This document shows positions 7,032 through 16,231 of a DNA stretch of 41,618 nucleotides, piece after piece. Within the stretch, counting starts at the first letter, position 1. Every line of letters begins with the position of its first letter. The notes below the pieces were generated by a model. The model worked only from the letters and a program-made list of their open reading frames with translations, was not told the DNA's origin and ran no database searches. The DNA comes from Paracoccaceae bacterium. GTDB taxonomy: Bacteria > Pseudomonadota > Alphaproteobacteria > Rhodobacterales > Rhodobacteraceae. The stretch covers positions 1-41,618 of the forward strand of contig JAESRG010000019.1 in NCBI GenBank assembly GCA_016764785.1, written 5' to 3'. The position numbers were made by a program, and so were the translations under genes.

Positions 7032-8213
7032 ATGACAGATACCAAATACACCATTATTGGCGCGGGAATTGGCGGTTTGGCTGCGGCGATTGCCTTGGCG
7101 CAAAAGGGCGCAACCGTAACGCTTTTTGAACAGGCCAAGGTTTTGGGTGAGGTTGGTGCGGGCTTGCAAATCAGCCCTAACGGTGTGGCTGTTCTGAAAT
7201 CTTTTGGTCTTTACGATGCGGCGGCTAAGCTGGCAAATTGCCCCGATGCAATTGTGCTGCGTGACTATCGGGGCGCAAGTGTCACCCGCATGGAACTGGG
7301 TCAAAACGCGGTGCGCCGTTTTGGCAATCCTTATTGGCAATTTCACCGGGCTGATCTGTTGTCGGTGCTGGCCAAGGGCGCGCTGGATGCTGGCGTAGAC
7401 ATCAAATTCAACCACAAAGTCGCCAATATTACCCGCAACGGCGCGGGGGCATTGATTGAATTTGAAGAACAGGAAAGCCAGTTGGTTGACTGTTTGATTG
7501 CGGCCGACGGGGTGCGCTCAAAAACCCGCAGTGCAGTGTTTGACGGGCACGAGGCCACATTTACTGGACAGGTCGCATGGCGCGGTCTGGTGTCGGCCGA
7601 CAAATTACCCGCTGGCATGTTTGGCAATGAAACACAGGTTTTCATGGGCAAAGGCCGTCATTTGGTGGCCTATCCTTTACGCGGCGGGTCGATGATAAAC
7701 TTTGTTGCCGTGGAAGAACGTAAAGATTGGACCGATGAGGGATGGAATATTCCTGATGATCCAGCCAACCTGCGCGCCGCGTTTTCAGGCTGGTGTCAGC
7801 CGGTTGAAACGCTGCTGGCTGCGGTTGACCACACTTTTCTGTGGGGTCTGTTTAGCCATCCGGTTTTGGCTAAATGGTCTGACGGACAAGTTGCGCTGTT
7901 GGGCGATGCCTGCCATCCGATGTTACCGTTTTTGGCGCAAGGTGCGGTGATGGGGCTGGAAGACGGATGGGTGCTGGCCGATGCTTTGGAAAAAGCTGAC
8001 GACATCCCGACGGGCCTGCGTGCCTATGAAGACCGGCGCAAAGACCGTGCCACGCGGGTGCAAAAAAGTGCGGCAAAAAATGCGTGGGCGTACCATTTGC
8101 GGATGCCGGTTTTCAGGGATGTCGCCCATGCGATTATTAAAAAAACCTCGCCGGACAGGTTGCTTGGTAAATTTGACTGGCTGTATGGCCATGATGTTAC
8201 TGACGGAAAATAA
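7032..8213 (+). CDS. FAD-dependent monooxygenase, salicylate-hydroxylase-like (group A)
   Basis: The 393-residue flavoprotein likely hydroxylates an aromatic or similar ring using NAD(P)H and O2. All three FAD/NAD signatures are present: GAGIGG (10-15) of the Rossmann fold, CLIAADGVRS with the DG motif (159-160), and LLGDACHPMLPF with the GD motif (291-292). Its length is normal for 3-hydroxybenzoate 6-hydroxylase/salicylate 1-monooxygenase relatives. It stands as a single gene, convergent with and 3 bases from exonuclease III. No aromatic-ring cleavage gene or regulator is adjacent, so the substrate cannot be inferred from context. Confidence 0.92.
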   Translation: MTDTKYTIIGAGIGGLAAAIALAQKGATVTLFEQAKVLGEVGAGLQISPNGVAVLKSFGLYDAAAKLANCPDAIVLRDYRGASVTRMELGQNAVRRFGNPYWQFHRADLLSVLAKGALDAGVDIKFNHKVANITRNGAGALIEFEEQESQLVDCLIAADGVRSKTRSAVFDGHEATFTGQVAWRGLVSADKLPAGMFGNETQVFMGKGRHLVAYPLRGGSMINFVAVEERKDWTDEGWNIPDDPANLRAAFSGWCQPVETLLAAVDHTFLWGLFSHPVLAKWSDGQVALLGDACHPMLPFLAQGAVMGLEDGWVLADALEKADDIPTGLRAYEDRRKDRATRVQKSAAKNAWAYHLRMPVFRDVAHAIIKKTSPDRLLGKFDWLYGHDVTDGK

Positions 8214-8216
8214 CGT

Positions 8217-8990
8217 CTAATCGACGTCAAGTTCCACCCAGATCGGCACATGGTCCGAGGGGCGTTCGCGTCCGCGCATATGCCGGTCGACCTCACAGGT
8301 TTTTAGCGTGTCCGCCGCTTGCGGGGTCAGCAAAAAGTGATCAATCCTGATGCCGTTGTTTTTGTTCCACGCGCCCGCCTGAAAATCCCAGAACGTATAG
8401 TTAAGCGGGGCAGGGTGCAGGGCGCGAAACGCCTCGGTAAACCCAAGGTTCAGAATTTTGCGATAGGCCGCCAAACTTTCGGGGCGGTACAGGGCGTCGC
8501 CCCACCATGCGTCAGGGTCGTGGCAGTCTTCGGGTTGCGGAATGATGTTATAATCGCCAGCCATAAGCGCAATTTCTTCAGATTCCAGTATTTCAGCCGC
8601 CCGCGTATACAGGCGCTCCATCCATGCCAGCTTATAGTCAAATTTTGGCCCTGGAACCGGATTGCCATTGGGCAAATACAAACAGCATACCCGCACGTTA
8701 TTAACGCTGGCCTCGATCCAGCGGGCTTGTTCGTCTTCGTCATCACCGGGTAGGCCGCAGATCAGATCTTCGATCGGGTATTTCGACAGAATCGCCACGC
8801 CGTTAAAGCTTTTTTGCCCATGCGTGGCGATGTTAAAGCCCAAGTCTTCGATTTCTTCACGCGGAAAGTTTTCGTCAACTGACTTGATTTCTTGCAAAAG
8901 CGCGACGTCAACTTCGCTTTCCTTTAGCCATTCCAGCAGACGCGGCAGGCGGGCTTTGATCCCGTTAATGTTGAAAGTGGCGATTTTCAT
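8217..8990 (-). CDS. xth: Exodeoxyribonuclease III
   Basis: This 257-residue Mg-dependent AP endonuclease / 3'-5' exonuclease acts in base-excision repair. The start MKIATFNINGIKARLP carries the metal-ligand Asn. LLQEIKS provides the catalytic Glu. MAGDYNIIP carries the Asp-Asn pair, and the C-terminal RIDHFLLT and PSDHVPIWVE provide the last Asp-His. The length is typical of the ExoA/XthA family. It converges with the FAD monooxygenase and is divergent from the sulfotransferase-like gene, sharing the 8991-9060 interval. Confidence 0.95.
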   Translation of the reverse strand: MKIATFNINGIKARLPRLLEWLKESEVDVALLQEIKSVDENFPREEIEDLGFNIATHGQKSFNGVAILSKYPIEDLICGLPGDDEDEQARWIEASVNNVRVCCLYLPNGNPVPGPKFDYKLAWMERLYTRAAEILESEEIALMAGDYNIIPQPEDCHDPDAWWGDALYRPESLAAYRKILNLGFTEAFRALHPAPLNYTFWDFQAGAWNKNNGIRIDHFLLTPQAADTLKTCEVDRHMRGRERPSDHVPIWVELDVD

Positions 8991-9060
8991 TTAACTCTCC
9001 GGCTGTTGCTTGGGTTAGGGTATATGCGCTAGGCTAAGCAACGCAAGGGGCAGTGAATAT

Positions 9061-9948
9061 TTGAGCAGGAATACCAAATTGGCAGAACAATTTATCAAGA
9101 TTTTTGGCGAGCGAAATACAGGAACACGTGCAATAACACTGATGTTGCAGGAATTGCCGCACATCACAACCCGACTGCCCGTGAACCGGATGGCGCCCGA
9201 ACTCGCGGCCCTGCGCAACCGGGTAAAAGACCGCCAGTACGGGCATTGGGTTGAGCTGTATCTGGATGCAATCAAGGATCAGCACGAACAGACCCTGCAA
9301 GGCATCGGCGATTGGAAACACACAGCACCGGTATTTGACCAAAGCTATGTTGGTGCCAACGCAAAGATACTATTTGCAGTGCGTAATCCCTATAGCTGGT
9401 TGCTTTCACTGGCTAAACGCCCTTACCATATTCGCGGCAAGATATGTACAACGCTTGAACAGTTTGTCGATCTGCCTTGGCTAACTCTGCGGCGTGATCA
9501 TCTTGACGGCGTTTTGATCTCTCCCATGAGCTTATGGACCGAAAAATTGCGCGCCTATTCTGTATTTCTTAAATCCAGCAGCCAACCCAGCGAATGGATT
9601 ACATTTGAAGCGTTTATCGTTGATCCGGTAGCCATTTTAGGGGGTGCATTAACACGGTTGGACGTTTCAAGCGAAGGCTTGGTGGCAAGCGAGGAATCCA
9701 CCAAGCCCGGGCAGGTTCCACTGCCTAAAATTCAAGAAAAATATTTGACTGAAGAATGGAAAAACCTGTTATCCCGCCAGACCGTCGCTTTGATTAACGA
9801 TCTTACTGACTGGGACGTTGCTGCTGAGTTCGGGTATGAAAAATTTGACCCACGGGATTTTCCGATCAACCTTTCTGACGATATTAACAAAAGAATCTTT
9901 GGTTTTTTGCAAAAGGGGAGCCCACGTAAAGCTCCCAAAAAAGGTTGA
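9061..9948 (+). CDS. Sulfotransferase-like protein
   Basis: This 295-residue protein starts at TTG 9061, preceded by an AAGGGG; no ATG or GTG start is available in the frame. FGERNTGTRAITLML (15-29) fits the 5'-phosphosulfate-binding P-loop-like motif of PAPS sulfotransferases. ILFAVRNPYSWLLSL (103-117) fits the 3'-phosphate-binding motif (R-x-P-x-S-x-L). These two motifs in this order and spacing are the basis of the call. There is no signal peptide, so it would act in the cytoplasm. The acceptor is unknown. The neighbours (exonuclease III, Sel1 protein) do not explain it. A variant of the family with a non-sulfate substrate is possible. Confidence 0.7.
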   Translation: MSRNTKLAEQFIKIFGERNTGTRAITLMLQELPHITTRLPVNRMAPELAALRNRVKDRQYGHWVELYLDAIKDQHEQTLQGIGDWKHTAPVFDQSYVGANAKILFAVRNPYSWLLSLAKRPYHIRGKICTTLEQFVDLPWLTLRRDHLDGVLISPMSLWTEKLRAYSVFLKSSSQPSEWITFEAFIVDPVAILGGALTRLDVSSEGLVASEESTKPGQVPLPKIQEKYLTEEWKNLLSRQTVALINDLTDWDVAAEFGYEKFDPRDFPINLSDDINKRIFGFLQKGSPRKAPKKG

Positions 9949-10002
9949 GTTGAGGCCGGTTTTCGATATGCTTTCAAATTGTAGTATTGGAAAGGAATTA
10001 TT

Positions 10003-11079
10003 GTGGCTGGTAGAATGCTCGGGGAATTACGAAGTTCAGTAAAAATCGGTATTGTGGTTTTGTGTCTGGGTTTATCTGGTGCAGCGTCTGCCCAGCAAAT
10101 GACCGACGAACAACGGGAAAATTTTCAGCTATATCAACACGATGCCAAAGCTGGTGATGCTTGGTCGCAATCAATGCTTGGCGATATGTATCATTTCGCT
10201 GACGGCGTGCCGCAGAATTATGAGCTAGCGGCGTTTTGGTATCAGCGCGCCGCTGATCAGGGCAACGCGAGCAGTCAGGCCAACTTGGGCTATTTCTATG
10301 AAAACGGATTTGGCGTGCCGCAAAATGATTCATACGCGTTTGATCTGTATTTGCGGTCTGCCGAGCAAGGCAACGCAACGGGTCAGGCGAATGTTGGCTA
10401 TATGTATGATGTCGGTCGGGGTGTCGCCGAAAATGATTATGAGGCGGTTCGCTGGTTTCAGCGTGCCGCTGAACAGGGCCACGCCCTCGGGCAATCCAAC
10501 CTTGGTCTGATGTATCTTGATGGTACCGGGGTGCAGCAAAACTTTTACACTGCTTTTGACTGGTTCGTACAATCGGCCGAGCAAGGTCATGTCGATGGCA
10601 TGACCAACCTTGGTTTTATGTATGACACAGGTCAGGGCACCCCGCGTAATGACGCATTTGCGGTCGAATGGTATCGCCGTGCCGCTGAAGAAAACTATCC
10701 GCTGGCGCAAACCAATCTTGGTTATATGTACGACGTAGGGCGCGGTGTTGCCCAAAGCGATAGCGAGGCATTTCGCTGGTATCTGATGGGGGCTGAAAAC
10801 GGCAATGCGCTTGGCCAGTCCAACGTCGGACTGATGTTCTTGAACGGGCGGGGAACGCGACAAGATGATCGGGAAGCTTTTCGCTGGTTTGAGGCCTCTG
10901 CACGTCAAAACCACGCTGATGGGTTAACTAATCTGGGCTTTATGTATGAAACAGGTCGTGGCGTGGGCCAAAGTGACCGGCAGGCGATTCACTATTACCG
11001 GCTTGGCGCAGATTTGGGCAACGATACGGCTAACTCAAACTTGCGGCTGATGTTGAATGCGGGTCGCGGTACCAAGTAG
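10003..11079 (+). CDS. Secreted Sel1-repeat (TPR-like) protein
   Basis: The protein has 358 residues from the GTG at 10003, which follows an AAAGGA ribosome site by seven bases. The signal peptide ends at about ASA-QQ (30/31), so it is periplasmic. Residues 55-358 hold about eight full 36-residue Sel1 units plus a partial one, each with the pattern (S/T)NLGxMYxxGxGVxQN(D)xxAxxWYxxAAEQG. Sel1 repeats form superhelical solenoids that bind other proteins, often in stress or envelope signalling. Units 3-5 (128-235) and 6-8 (236-343) match each other in register, indicating block duplication. The gene converges with the Fe-S carrier gene, ending 2 bases short of it. Confidence 0.93.
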   Translation: MAGRMLGELRSSVKIGIVVLCLGLSGAASAQQMTDEQRENFQLYQHDAKAGDAWSQSMLGDMYHFADGVPQNYELAAFWYQRAADQGNASSQANLGYFYENGFGVPQNDSYAFDLYLRSAEQGNATGQANVGYMYDVGRGVAENDYEAVRWFQRAAEQGHALGQSNLGLMYLDGTGVQQNFYTAFDWFVQSAEQGHVDGMTNLGFMYDTGQGTPRNDAFAVEWYRRAAEENYPLAQTNLGYMYDVGRGVAQSDSEAFRWYLMGAENGNALGQSNVGLMFLNGRGTRQDDREAFRWFEASARQNHADGLTNLGFMYETGRGVGQSDRQAIHYYRLGADLGNDTANSNLRLMLNAGRGTK

Positions 11080-11081
11080 GG

Positions 11082-11414
11082 CTACATCGAAAATGATGTG
11101 CCACAGCCGCAACTGCTGGTGGCGTTCGGGTTGTTGATCACAAATCGTGCGCCGATCAGTTCTTCGGTAAAATCAATCGTGGCATCGGCCAGAAACGGCA
11201 GTGATACCGGATCAATCAAAACCTTTTCACCATCTTTTTCAAGAATCAGATCATCGTCTGCGGCTGTGTCTAGCTTGATTTCATATTGAAACCCCGAACA
11301 GCCGCCGCCCTCAACCGCGATGCGCAGGCATTGGGGCGTATCCGCGCCCTCATTGATCTCGCTTAAGCGTTCAAAGGCGCGATTTGTCACTTTTGGGGGC
11401 AAAGAAAGCTGCAT
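11082..11414 (-). CDS. erpA: A-type iron-sulfur cluster carrier, ErpA-like
   Basis: This 110-residue HesB/IscA-family protein hands Fe-S clusters to apoproteins. The three cluster-binding cysteines are present: Cys39 in GGGCSGF and Cys102 and Cys104 in SSCGCGTSF. The length is exactly that of the family. ErpA and IscA are hard to separate by sequence alone, but the absence of any isc/suf genes nearby and its place beside dgt fit the free-standing ErpA type of alphaproteobacteria. The gene is divergent from dgt and the two share a 78-base promoter region. Confidence 0.9.
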   Translation of the reverse strand: MQLSLPPKVTNRAFERLSEINEGADTPQCLRIAVEGGGCSGFQYEIKLDTAADDDLILEKDGEKVLIDPVSLPFLADATIDFTEELIGARFVINNPNATSSCGCGTSFSM

Positions 11415-11492
11415 CTTTTGGCTCGATCCATGTTACATCGTATACAGCGAATGTAAGCGGGCAACAGACCCGTGACAAGTGCGGAGCAAAAT

Positions 11493-12620
11493 ATGTTTAC
11501 TAGATACGCCTCACAACCTGGTGAAAGCCGTGGTCGATTGTTTGATGAGACAGGCAGTGCGCACCGATCTGCGTTTCAGCGCGACCGCGATCGGATCATT
11601 CATTGCACTGCGTTTCGACGTCTGAAACACAAAACGCAGGTGTTTGTTGAGCACGAGGGCGATCATTTCCGCACCCGCCTGACCCACTCGATTGAGGTGG
11701 CGCAAGTGGCGCGCACCATCAGTGGCGTGCTGGGCCTGAATTCAGAACTGACCGAGGCCATAGCGTTGGCGCATGACCTTGGCCATACCCCGTTTGGTCA
11801 TACTGGTGAAGAAGCCTTAAACGACTGCATGACCCCGTATGGCGGTTTTGATCACAACGCCCAAGCCATTCGGATCGTGACCGAGTTGGAGCATAATTAC
11901 GCGGAATTTGACGGCTTAAATCTGACATGGGAAACCCTTGAGGGTATCGCCAAACACAATGGTCCGGTGGTGGGTGATTTACCCTATGCGCTGGCCGAAT
12001 ATAACGCGCGACACGATCTGGAATTGGGTACTTACGCCAGTGCTGAAGCGCAGGTTGCAGCCCTTGCTGATGACATCGCCTATAACAATCACGACCTTGA
12101 CGATGGTCTGCGTGCTGGGTTGTTTGAGGTTGACGACTTGCGTGACCTTCCCATTGTAAGCGATTGTTTTAATGAGGTTGATCGCAAGTACCCCGGTATT
12201 GATAAGGGCCGCCAACGTCACGAAGCTTTGCGACGGGTTTTTGGTGTGATGGTCGAAGATGTGCTGACTGAAAGCAAAAAACGGCTGGCAAAGGCCGCGC
12301 CAAAAACCGCTCAAGATATTCGAGATATGTCAGCTCCCGTTGTGCAATTTTCGGATGCGTTGTTTGCTGATCTTCAACAAATCCGAGCGTTTCTATTTAG
12401 CCATATGTACCGTCACGAGACCGTTAAAAAGATGCGGGTCGAAACTGCGCAAGTGGTGCGCGACCTGTTCGCGGCCTATATGGAAAAACCCGATTTGCTT
12501 CCTGTGGAATGGCATCAGCTTAATATGGCGGATCAGGCATTGGCGCGCAGTATTTCTGACTATATCGCCGGAATGACCGACCGTTATGCGCTTCAGGAAC
12601 ATAAAAAATTATACGGCTAA
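11493..12620 (+). CDS. dgt: Deoxyguanosinetriphosphate triphosphohydrolase-like protein (HD domain)
   Basis: The protein has 375 residues from the ATG at 11493, preceded by GGAG six bases upstream; a GTG at 11472 is an alternative. It hydrolyses dNTPs to nucleoside and tripolyphosphate, tuning the dNTP pool. The HD-domain ligands are His65 (in LTHSIEVAQV), His94-Asp95 (ALAHDLGHTP) and the following HTPFGHTGE. FRRLKHKTQVF (41-51) is typical of the dNTPase subfamily. It is followed 61 bases later by argS on the same strand. This neighbourhood (ErpA, Dgt, ArgS) is what I recall for Rhodobacterales. Confidence 0.93.
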   Translation: MFTRYASQPGESRGRLFDETGSAHRSAFQRDRDRIIHCTAFRRLKHKTQVFVEHEGDHFRTRLTHSIEVAQVARTISGVLGLNSELTEAIALAHDLGHTPFGHTGEEALNDCMTPYGGFDHNAQAIRIVTELEHNYAEFDGLNLTWETLEGIAKHNGPVVGDLPYALAEYNARHDLELGTYASAEAQVAALADDIAYNNHDLDDGLRAGLFEVDDLRDLPIVSDCFNEVDRKYPGIDKGRQRHEALRRVFGVMVEDVLTESKKRLAKAAPKTAQDIRDMSAPVVQFSDALFADLQQIRAFLFSHMYRHETVKKMRVETAQVVRDLFAAYMEKPDLLPVEWHQLNMADQALARSISDYIAGMTDRYALQEHKKLYG

Positions 12621-12681
12621 GCGCGTGGTCATTACCCATGTATTATGATATGCCGCCGCGAAACCTGAACGGAATAAAACC

Positions 12682-14415
12682 ATGAATCTTTTTGCCGACA
12701 TCAAAACATTGGTGCTAAGCGCGCTTGACGCGATGGTCGCTGAGGGCGTGTTGCCCGCCGGCCTGAACTTTGCAAACGTGGCGGTGGAACCTCCGCGTGA
12801 TGCGGCGCACGGCGATATGGCGACCAATGCCGCGATGGTTTTGGCCAAACCTGCCAAGATGAAACCCCGTGATATCGCTGATGCACTGGCTGCTAAATTA
12901 ACCGATGATCCACGGATCGTGACCGCCGAAGTGGCCGGACCGGGGTTCTTGAACCTTCGGCTTGATCCGGCATTATGGCTAAAACTTTTGCCGGAAATTC
13001 TGAAACTAGGTGCTGACTTTGGCCGCTCAACCATCGGGCAGAGCCGTAAGGTTAACGTGGAATTTGTGTCCACCAACCCGACCGGCCCGCTACATGTCGG
13101 CCACGCCCGCGGCGCGGTGTTTGGCGATGCGCTGGCCAGCCTGCTTGATTTTGCCGGATATATCGTCACCCGCGAATACTATATCAACGATGGCGGGGCG
13201 CAGGTTGACGTGCTGGCGCGCTCGGTTTTTGAACGCTACCGCGAGGCCATGGGGCTGGAGCCCGAAATTGTTGAGGGTTTGTACCCCGGTGATTATTTGA
13301 TCGAGCTTGGTAAAGCGGTCAAAGAAAGATATGGCGATAGCCTGATTGACCAGCCCGAAAGCGTTTGGTTGGCGGACCTGCGCGAATTTTCCACCGATGC
13401 AATGATGGACTTGATCCGCGAAGATCTGGCCGCTATCGGGGTGAAAATGGATGTGTTTTTCAGCGAAAAGTCGCTGTATGGCACCGGCTTGATCGAAGCC
13501 GCGATTGGTGATCTGGACAGCAAAGGCCTGATTTATCAGGGTACCCTGCCGCCACCTAAAGGTAAGTTGGGCGAAGATTGGGAGCCGCGCGAGCAAACCC
13601 TGTTCCGCTCCACCAGCCACGGTGATGACGTGGATCGCCCGATCAAGAAATCCGACGGCGGCTGGACCTATTTTGCGCCCGATATCGCCTATCATTACGA
13701 TAAAATTCAACGCGGTTTTGATGAGCTGATCGACGTGTTCGGCGCGGATCACGGCGGCTATGTCAAACGTATGAAAGCGGCAGTATCGGCGCTGTCAGAC
13801 GGTAAAGTGCCGCTGGATATCAAGCTATGCCAGTTGGTTCGGTTGTTCAAAGACGGCCAGCCGTTCAAAATGTCAAAACGCGCTGGCAATTTTGTGTTGC
13901 TGCGCGATGTGGTCGATCTGGTTGGCCGCGACGTGACCCGCTTTGTGATGCTAACCCGCAAAAACGATGCGCCGCTAGATTTCGACCTTGCTAAAGCGAC
14001 CGAGCAATCCAAGGATAATCCGGTTTTTTATGTGCAATATGCACATGCACGTGTTCATTCGGTGCTGTCCAAGGCGGGCAAACCGTCAGATGAAAGCCTG
14101 ACTGGGGCAGATTTATCTTTGCTGACAAATCCTGCCGAAGTCAGCCTGATCCGAAAACTGGCCGAATGGCCACGGTTGCTGGAATTGGCTGCGACCCATC
14201 ATGAACCGCACCGAATTGCGTTCTATCTGTTTGATTTGGCGTCTGAATTTCACGCGTTGCAACATATGGGCAAGCTTGATCCAAGTCTTCGTTTCTTGCG
14301 TGATGACGCACCGAACTGCACCACAGCCCGTCTGGCGATGATCCGCAGTGTGGCAGTTGTGATTTCCGCTGGTCTTGGTATTCTTGGTGTTACCCCGCGC
14401 AACGAGATGCGTTAA
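12682..14415 (+). CDS. argS: Arginyl-tRNA synthetase
   Basis: This 577-residue class I aminoacyl-tRNA synthetase charges tRNA-Arg. The N-terminal additional domain spans about 1-100. The HIGH signature is HVGHARGA (138-145), and the KMSKS-like loop is FKMSKRAG in the second half, unusual among ArgRS in retaining a clear KMSK. A C-terminal anticodon-binding helical domain is recognisable (about 440-577). The length is normal. It is followed by the SPOR protein, scpA and scpB, a familiar Rhodobacterales order. Confidence 0.97.
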   Translation: MNLFADIKTLVLSALDAMVAEGVLPAGLNFANVAVEPPRDAAHGDMATNAAMVLAKPAKMKPRDIADALAAKLTDDPRIVTAEVAGPGFLNLRLDPALWLKLLPEILKLGADFGRSTIGQSRKVNVEFVSTNPTGPLHVGHARGAVFGDALASLLDFAGYIVTREYYINDGGAQVDVLARSVFERYREAMGLEPEIVEGLYPGDYLIELGKAVKERYGDSLIDQPESVWLADLREFSTDAMMDLIREDLAAIGVKMDVFFSEKSLYGTGLIEAAIGDLDSKGLIYQGTLPPPKGKLGEDWEPREQTLFRSTSHGDDVDRPIKKSDGGWTYFAPDIAYHYDKIQRGFDELIDVFGADHGGYVKRMKAAVSALSDGKVPLDIKLCQLVRLFKDGQPFKMSKRAGNFVLLRDVVDLVGRDVTRFVMLTRKNDAPLDFDLAKATEQSKDNPVFYVQYAHARVHSVLSKAGKPSDESLTGADLSLLTNPAEVSLIRKLAEWPRLLELAATHHEPHRIAFYLFDLASEFHALQHMGKLDPSLRFLRDDAPNCTTARLAMIRSVAVVISAGLGILGVTPRNEMR

Positions 14416-14494
14416 TCGCACAATATTTGCATATTTAGGGGTTGGAGCAGAGCAGACCACTATTTATAGTGTTCAATGAGAGGCGTGTATTCCG

Positions 14495-15433
14495 ATGAGC
14501 GAATCGAGATATGAATCAACTGGCCACGATTCCGTTGACGGCGATGTCGTTGATGCGGGCATGGCTGCGCGGGTGACCAAATGGGTTGGCGGCGGGCTAT
14601 CGCTTGCCCTGACCCTTGGGGTTATCTACTGGGCCTATCAACTAGGTCAGCGCGATGCCAATGATGTGCCGGTTATTCAGGCGATGGGCGGCGTGGCCCG
14701 CGAACGCCCTGAAGACCCACAAGGCACGCAAGCCGACCATCAAGGGCTTGACGTGAACGCGGTTCTGGCTGGCGATGAGACCGTGCCGGTTGGCTCCGAA
14801 ACCCAACTTGCGCCGCCACCGCAGCGCGCCACAGCCGAGGATCAGCCGATCTCGGAACAGCCAAGCGAAACTGTTTTGGTTCTGCCCGTAGATGAAGCTG
14901 TTGACCGTGTCGAAATTATTGAGCCTGAAACGGGCGGTGATCCAACCGAATTGGCCGGTGATCCAAATATGACGCGACCAGCCCGACGGGTCGTTCAGAC
15001 AGGGCTTTCCCCGAATTCAGATCGCCTAAGTGACGCAATCGCCAGCGCGATTGCTGAGGCGAACAGCCCGACACCGACACCAGTGGTCGAAACAACCGTG
15101 GCTGAAACGCCATCCGAAGTATCACCTGAAACGCCAGCTCCATTGATCTCCATGCCCGATGCAAATGCGACAAGCGTGGCAGTCGGCACGCGAATGATTC
15201 AGCTTGGCGTGTTTGATGATGAAGAAAGCGCACTGCGCAACTGGGATCTTCTGCTGGCCAACCAGCCTGATCTTCTGAATGGGCTGCAACGTTATATTGA
15301 GCGCCGTGAGGCCGGAGGTCGGGTGTTCTATCGACTGCGCGCCCTTGGGTTTGAAAATGCTGAACAAGCGTCAACGCTGTGTGCAGTGCTGATGGGGCGT
15401 GATGTGCAGTGTATTCCCGTGGCGGCGCGGTAA
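14495..15433 (+). CDS. SPOR-domain membrane protein
   Basis: The 312-residue protein has an N-terminal cytoplasmic stretch, one membrane helix at about 28-50 and a long Pro/Thr/Glu-rich periplasmic linker. A C-terminal SPOR domain spans about 230-312 (TRMIQLGVFDDEESALRNWD and GGRVFYRLRALGFENAEQA). SPOR domains bind septal peptidoglycan lacking stem peptides and recruit cell-division proteins. It follows argS by 79 bases and precedes scpA by 6 bases. In the relatives I know, a beta-N-acetylhexosaminidase gene (nagZ) lies between this gene and scpA; here it is absent. Confidence 0.93.
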   Translation: MSESRYESTGHDSVDGDVVDAGMAARVTKWVGGGLSLALTLGVIYWAYQLGQRDANDVPVIQAMGGVARERPEDPQGTQADHQGLDVNAVLAGDETVPVGSETQLAPPPQRATAEDQPISEQPSETVLVLPVDEAVDRVEIIEPETGGDPTELAGDPNMTRPARRVVQTGLSPNSDRLSDAIASAIAEANSPTPTPVVETTVAETPSEVSPETPAPLISMPDANATSVAVGTRMIQLGVFDDEESALRNWDLLLANQPDLLNGLQRYIERREAGGRVFYRLRALGFENAEQASTLCAVLMGRDVQCIPVAAR

Positions 15434-15439
15434 ACATCT

Positions 15440-16231
15440 ATGCCTGATGATTTTATTAGCGATATACAGGATCAAGATATAGAAAGCCGCCGCAAAGCCG
15501 AGGCGTTGGTGATTGATGTCGATGGCTTTGAAGGTCCGCTCGATTTGCTGCTGACACTTTCACGCAGTCAAAAGGTAGATTTGCGCAAGGTTTCAATTCT
15601 GGAACTAGCCGAACAATATCTGGTTTTTGTTGAGGAAGCCAAGCGGTTACGTATTGAGCTGGCCGCTGATTATCTGGTGATGGCCGCGTGGCTGGCCTTT
15701 CTTAAATCACGTTTACTGCTGCCGCCTGATCCCACAGACGAAGGCCCCAGCGGTGAAGAACTGGCGGCGCATCTGGCGTTTCAGTTGGAGCGGCTTGAGG
15801 CAATGCGCGGCGCTGCTGCCCGCCTTATGGCGCGCGACCAACTGGGCCGTGATTTCTTTGCACGCGGCCAAACCGAGGTGATGACCCGCAAACGCACCGT
15901 TCGCTATACGTCAACATTGCTCGATTTGATGCAGGCCTATGCCCAGACCAAAACGCGCGATGACTTTGAACCGCTCAGCCTGAAACGCGGGGCGATTTAC
16001 ACGATGGAACAGGCACTTGAGCGGATGAAAGGCCTAATTGGTCACGCGATGGAATGGGGTGATCTGGAGCAATATCTGCCCGAGGCTTGGCGGCTTGACC
16101 CAAAGAAACGACGTTCGGCAACCGCGTCGACTTTTGCGGCGGCGCTGGAATTGGTCAAGGAAGGCAAGTTGGAAATACGGCAGTCAGATGTTTTTGCCCC
16201 GATTGAGCTGCGCAAACGGAAATCAACCTGA
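15440..16231 (+). CDS. scpA: Segregation and condensation protein A
   Basis: The 263-residue kleisin of the Smc-ScpAB condensin complex bridges Smc heads and organises chromosome segregation. The N-terminal VDGFEGPLDLLLTL (27-40) is the canonical ScpA signature that contacts the Smc neck. YLVMAAWLAFLKSRLLLPP (about 73-91) and the C-terminal winged-helix region (AALELVKEGKLEIRQ) complete the family pattern. The stop codon overlaps the scpB start by one base (TGATG), which implies coupled translation. Confidence 0.96.
   Translation: MPDDFISDIQDQDIESRRKAEALVIDVDGFEGPLDLLLTLSRSQKVDLRKVSILELAEQYLVFVEEAKRLRIELAADYLVMAAWLAFLKSRLLLPPDPTDEGPSGEELAAHLAFQLERLEAMRGAAARLMARDQLGRDFFARGQTEVMTRKRTVRYTSTLLDLMQAYAQTKTRDDFEPLSLKRGAIYTMEQALERMKGLIGHAMEWGDLEQYLPEAWRLDPKKRRSATASTFAAALELVKEGKLEIRQSDVFAPIELRKRKST

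Noticed and set aside
10160-11079. Possible CRISPR or DNA repeat array in the Sel1 region
   Set aside because: The periodicity is 108 bases, in frame and degenerate; it encodes protein repeats, with no spacers.
13090-13752. 220-residue open frame antisense to argS
   Set aside because: It lies wholly inside argS, which has all synthetase motifs; the frame lacks a ribosome site and reads as a shadow of codon bias.
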